Source: Smithella sp. UBA2180 (GTDB lineage Bacteria > Desulfobacterota > Syntrophia > Syntrophales > Smithellaceae). From it: a stretch of DNA of 8,638 bases. The DNA is taken from assembly GCA_002327415.1 (NCBI GenBank), contig DCVU01000003.1:1-8638 (forward strand), read 5' to 3'. This document shows positions 7,306-8,638 of the stretch, piece after piece. The notes under the pieces were generated by a model. The model had not been told where the DNA came from. It was given only the letters and a program-made list of their open reading frames with translations, and did not search any database. The first letter of the stretch is position 1, and every line of letters begins with the position of its first letter. The translations under genes were made by a program, and so were the position numbers.

Positions 7306-7818
7306 TTGTCTTTTTTCGCCACAGCGGGATTTACCGTTTTTATTTTGATACTTTTCGTGGGTATTTTTCTAAATTTGTTTGGCCTACCCGGAACCGTCGT
7401 TATTTTTTTTGATGTTTTGTTTTATGCAATTTTTACCGGCTTTGATCACGTTGGGTTGAAAATTATCTTGTTTCTGCTTATTTTCACTATAATTGCCGAA
7501 ACAATCGACTTATTTTTTGTTATAGGCGGAGCATTTCAACCGGTTGCTTCAAAAAAATCTTTTGGAGCGGCGGCATTAGGAGCGGTTGGGGGAATATTTT
7601 TGCTTACGCCATTTTGGGGAGGACCAGGAATATGGGCAGGATTTTTTTTGGGAGGTCTTGCCGGAACATTGATAATAGAATTTATTCACCAATCACAATT
7701 AAAGGCTCCTTTCCGAATGCCTGGTCGCGCTATTTTTGCTATGATCGGAGGAATGATGTTTAAAGGAATAATTGCCCTTTCTATGATCGCCTTTTCTCTA
7801 TCCAATATTTACTCTTAG
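7306..7818 (+). CDS. DUF456 family membrane protein
   Basis: The 170-residue protein is almost wholly hydrophobic: helices at about 5-24, 28-45, 50-74, a Gly-rich pair within 86-124, and 142-168. GLPGTVVIFFDVLFYA (26-41), GAFQPVASKKSFGAAALGAVGG (about 75-96) and FLGGLAGTLIIEFI (114-127) match the DUF456 pattern, in which Gly-rich segments pack in the membrane. The function of the family is unknown. The start must be TTG at 7306: an in-frame stop lies at 7288-7290, no other start codon lies between, and the next ATG is codon 138. GAGG (7292-7295) lies ten bases before it. Only one base separates it from secF, and its stop codon is part of the lepB ribosome binding site. Coupling to both genes suggests a role tied to the membrane or export, which is inference. 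Confidence 0.85.
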   Translation: MSFFATAGFTVFILILFVGIFLNLFGLPGTVVIFFDVLFYAIFTGFDHVGLKIILFLLIFTIIAETIDLFFVIGGAFQPVASKKSFGAAALGAVGGIFLLTPFWGGPGIWAGFFLGGLAGTLIIEFIHQSQLKAPFRMPGRAIFAMIGGMMFKGIIALSMIAFSLSNIYS

Positions 7819-7831
7819 AGGTTTCGTTAAT

Positions 7832-8464
7832 ATGGCTGAAAATAATAAAACAAAAGAAAAAACAAAATCGAAAGTTAAAGAATACGTTGAATCAATCATC
7901 ATTGCGATTTTAATTGCCGTTTTTATCCGGACATTTATAATCTGCGCATATAAGATACCTTCTCGCTCCATGGTACCAACGTTGCTGGTCGGAGATCATA
8001 TTTTAGTCAGTAAATTTATTTATGGCATAAAAATTCCATTATTAAGAAGAACCATTATTCCTGTTTCTGATCCGAAAAAAGGTGATATTGTGGTTTTCAT
8101 TTACCCCAACGACCGGTCGAAAGATTTCATTAAGAGGGTGATCGGCGTGGCCGGTGACAAAATCGAAATAAAAAATAAAAAAATATTCATAAACGACAAA
8201 GAATATTCTGATTCTTTTGGCATCTATAGTGATAACGTAATTTATCCGGCTTCTATCCAGAACCGCGATAATTTCGGACCGGTTACAGTTCCCGAAAAAT
8301 CTATTTTCGTCATGGGTGATAACCGCGATGAAAGCCTGGACAGCCGTTTCTGGGGATTTGTCAATTTAAAAGAGGTGGAAGGAAAAGCTTTTATAATTTA
8401 CTGGTCGTGGAACCACGACGAACATAATCTTCGCTGGCAGCGACTGGGCAATTTGTTACACTAA
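7832..8464 (+). CDS. lepB: Signal peptidase I
   Basis: LepB removes signal peptides from proteins leaving the Sec or Tat pathway, acting on the outer face of the inner membrane by a Ser/Lys dyad. The 210-residue protein has a charged N-terminus, one membrane helix (about 19-38), then Ser46 in IPSRSMVPTL as nucleophile and Lys101 in FIKRVIGVAGD as general base. The conserved GDNRDESLDSRFWGFV box (162-177) is intact. It has one membrane helix before the catalytic domain, where E. coli LepB has two, a common shorter form. Arg45 replaces the more usual Gly of the SGSM motif; this position varies in the family. The Shine-Dalgarno AGAGGT (7817-7822) overlaps the stop codon of the DUF456 gene. Placement after secDF joins export with precursor processing. 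It is the last recognisable plus-strand gene, and no clear terminator follows. Confidence 0.97.
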   Translation: MAENNKTKEKTKSKVKEYVESIIIAILIAVFIRTFIICAYKIPSRSMVPTLLVGDHILVSKFIYGIKIPLLRRTIIPVSDPKKGDIVVFIYPNDRSKDFIKRVIGVAGDKIEIKNKKIFINDKEYSDSFGIYSDNVIYPASIQNRDNFGPVTVPEKSIFVMGDNRDESLDSRFWGFVNLKEVEGKAFIIYWSWNHDEHNLRWQRLGNLLH

Positions 8465-8520
8465 ACCGAATCTAACCCATCTTCCGTAGCCAAAAAATGG
8501 CAAAGTAGTGATATTATGAT

Positions 8521-8631
8521 TTATTTATCCCGCGTCGGCAAAAGAACATCGAGGGATTTTATCTCTCTCATTTCTTCAAGTAGTTTTCCAGGCGCAGCAC
8601 CAAGCCCCACTGCCTTCATCCTATGTTGCAA
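8521..8631 (-). pseudogene. Remnant of a transposase C-terminus (IS1634-like), degraded
   Basis: On the minus strand an open stretch ends at TAA (8521-8523) and encodes the block PGKLLEEMREIKSLDVLLPT. This resembles the C-terminal end of IS1634-type transposases, which carry a Leu-rich helix with an I-K/R-x-V/L-x-V-x-L-P-T ending. The stretch cannot extend leftward in protein terms: an in-frame stop lies at 8632-8634, and the other two minus frames also meet stops within 25 bases of the window edge. So either a frameshift joins it to sequence beyond the window or the element has decayed. The region 8465-8520, between lepB and this frame, has no gene and might contain the outer end of the element, but I cannot identify terminal repeats from one side. 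The call rests on recall of the family pattern over about 30 residues. Confidence 0.4.
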
Positions 8632-8638
8632 TTATCCC

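Noticed and set aside
7965..7976. Gly-to-Arg change in the signal peptidase SGSM motif as a sign of inactivation
   Set aside because: The nucleophile Ser46, Lys101 and the GDNRD box are all intact, and this position is variable in functional family members.
8489..8504. Short GCCA-AAAAA-TGGC repeat as the lepB terminator
   Set aside because: The stem is only four pairs with no following T-run; it is not credible as a rho-independent terminator.

Overview
The window reads as a stretch of bacterial chromosome, AT-rich and densely coded, with good Shine-Dalgarno sites. Most of it is one long plus-strand gene block in which the order queA-tgt-yajC-secD-secF is conserved across many bacteria, including E. 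coli. Upstream lie mazG and a small DUF2065 membrane protein, and downstream a DUF456 membrane protein and lepB. This mix, with a Gram-negative-looking lipoprotein, suggests a Desulfobacterota (former Deltaproteobacteria) genome, perhaps Syntrophales-like. That placement is inference from gene content and protein style; no marker gene here proves it.

Left part (1-1088): two short minus-strand genes. One encodes a YtxH-type protein with a single N-terminal membrane helix and a long charged helical tail. The other encodes a 67-residue lipoprotein whose mature part is Ala/Pro-rich and ends in eight Pro-Ala units. Each has a strong Shine-Dalgarno and a recognisable sigma70-type promoter, and the lipoprotein gene has a clear rho-independent terminator. 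Both -35 boxes sit inside the same small palindrome, CTTGNCAAG. The roughly 220-base gap before mazG holds the lipoprotein promoter and a candidate mazG promoter.

Middle (1089-4339): mazG (house-cleaning NTP pyrophosphohydrolase) overlaps the DUF2065 gene by four bases. After a short gap with a candidate promoter come queA and tgt, two enzymes of queuosine tRNA modification. Tgt exchanges guanine 34 for preQ1 and QueA then adds the epoxycyclopentane moiety from S-adenosylmethionine.

Right part (4340-8464): yajC, secD and secF encode the accessory complex of the Sec translocon, followed by a DUF456 membrane protein and lepB, which cleaves signal peptides from exported proteins. Spacing is tight: one base separates secF from the DUF456 gene, and the lepB ribosome binding site overlaps the DUF456 stop codon. 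Export and signal-peptide removal are thus encoded together. Two genes (yajC and the DUF456 gene) need TTG starts.

Right edge (8465-8638): no intact gene. A short minus-strand reading frame resembles the C-terminus of an IS1634-like transposase, and all three minus-strand frames are closed just upstream of it, so it looks like a decayed remnant.

I found no convincing new system. The window is mainly housekeeping; the less ordinary points are the lipoprotein repeat, the shared palindrome at two promoters, and the export/processing gene cluster with an uncharacterised DUF456 member.
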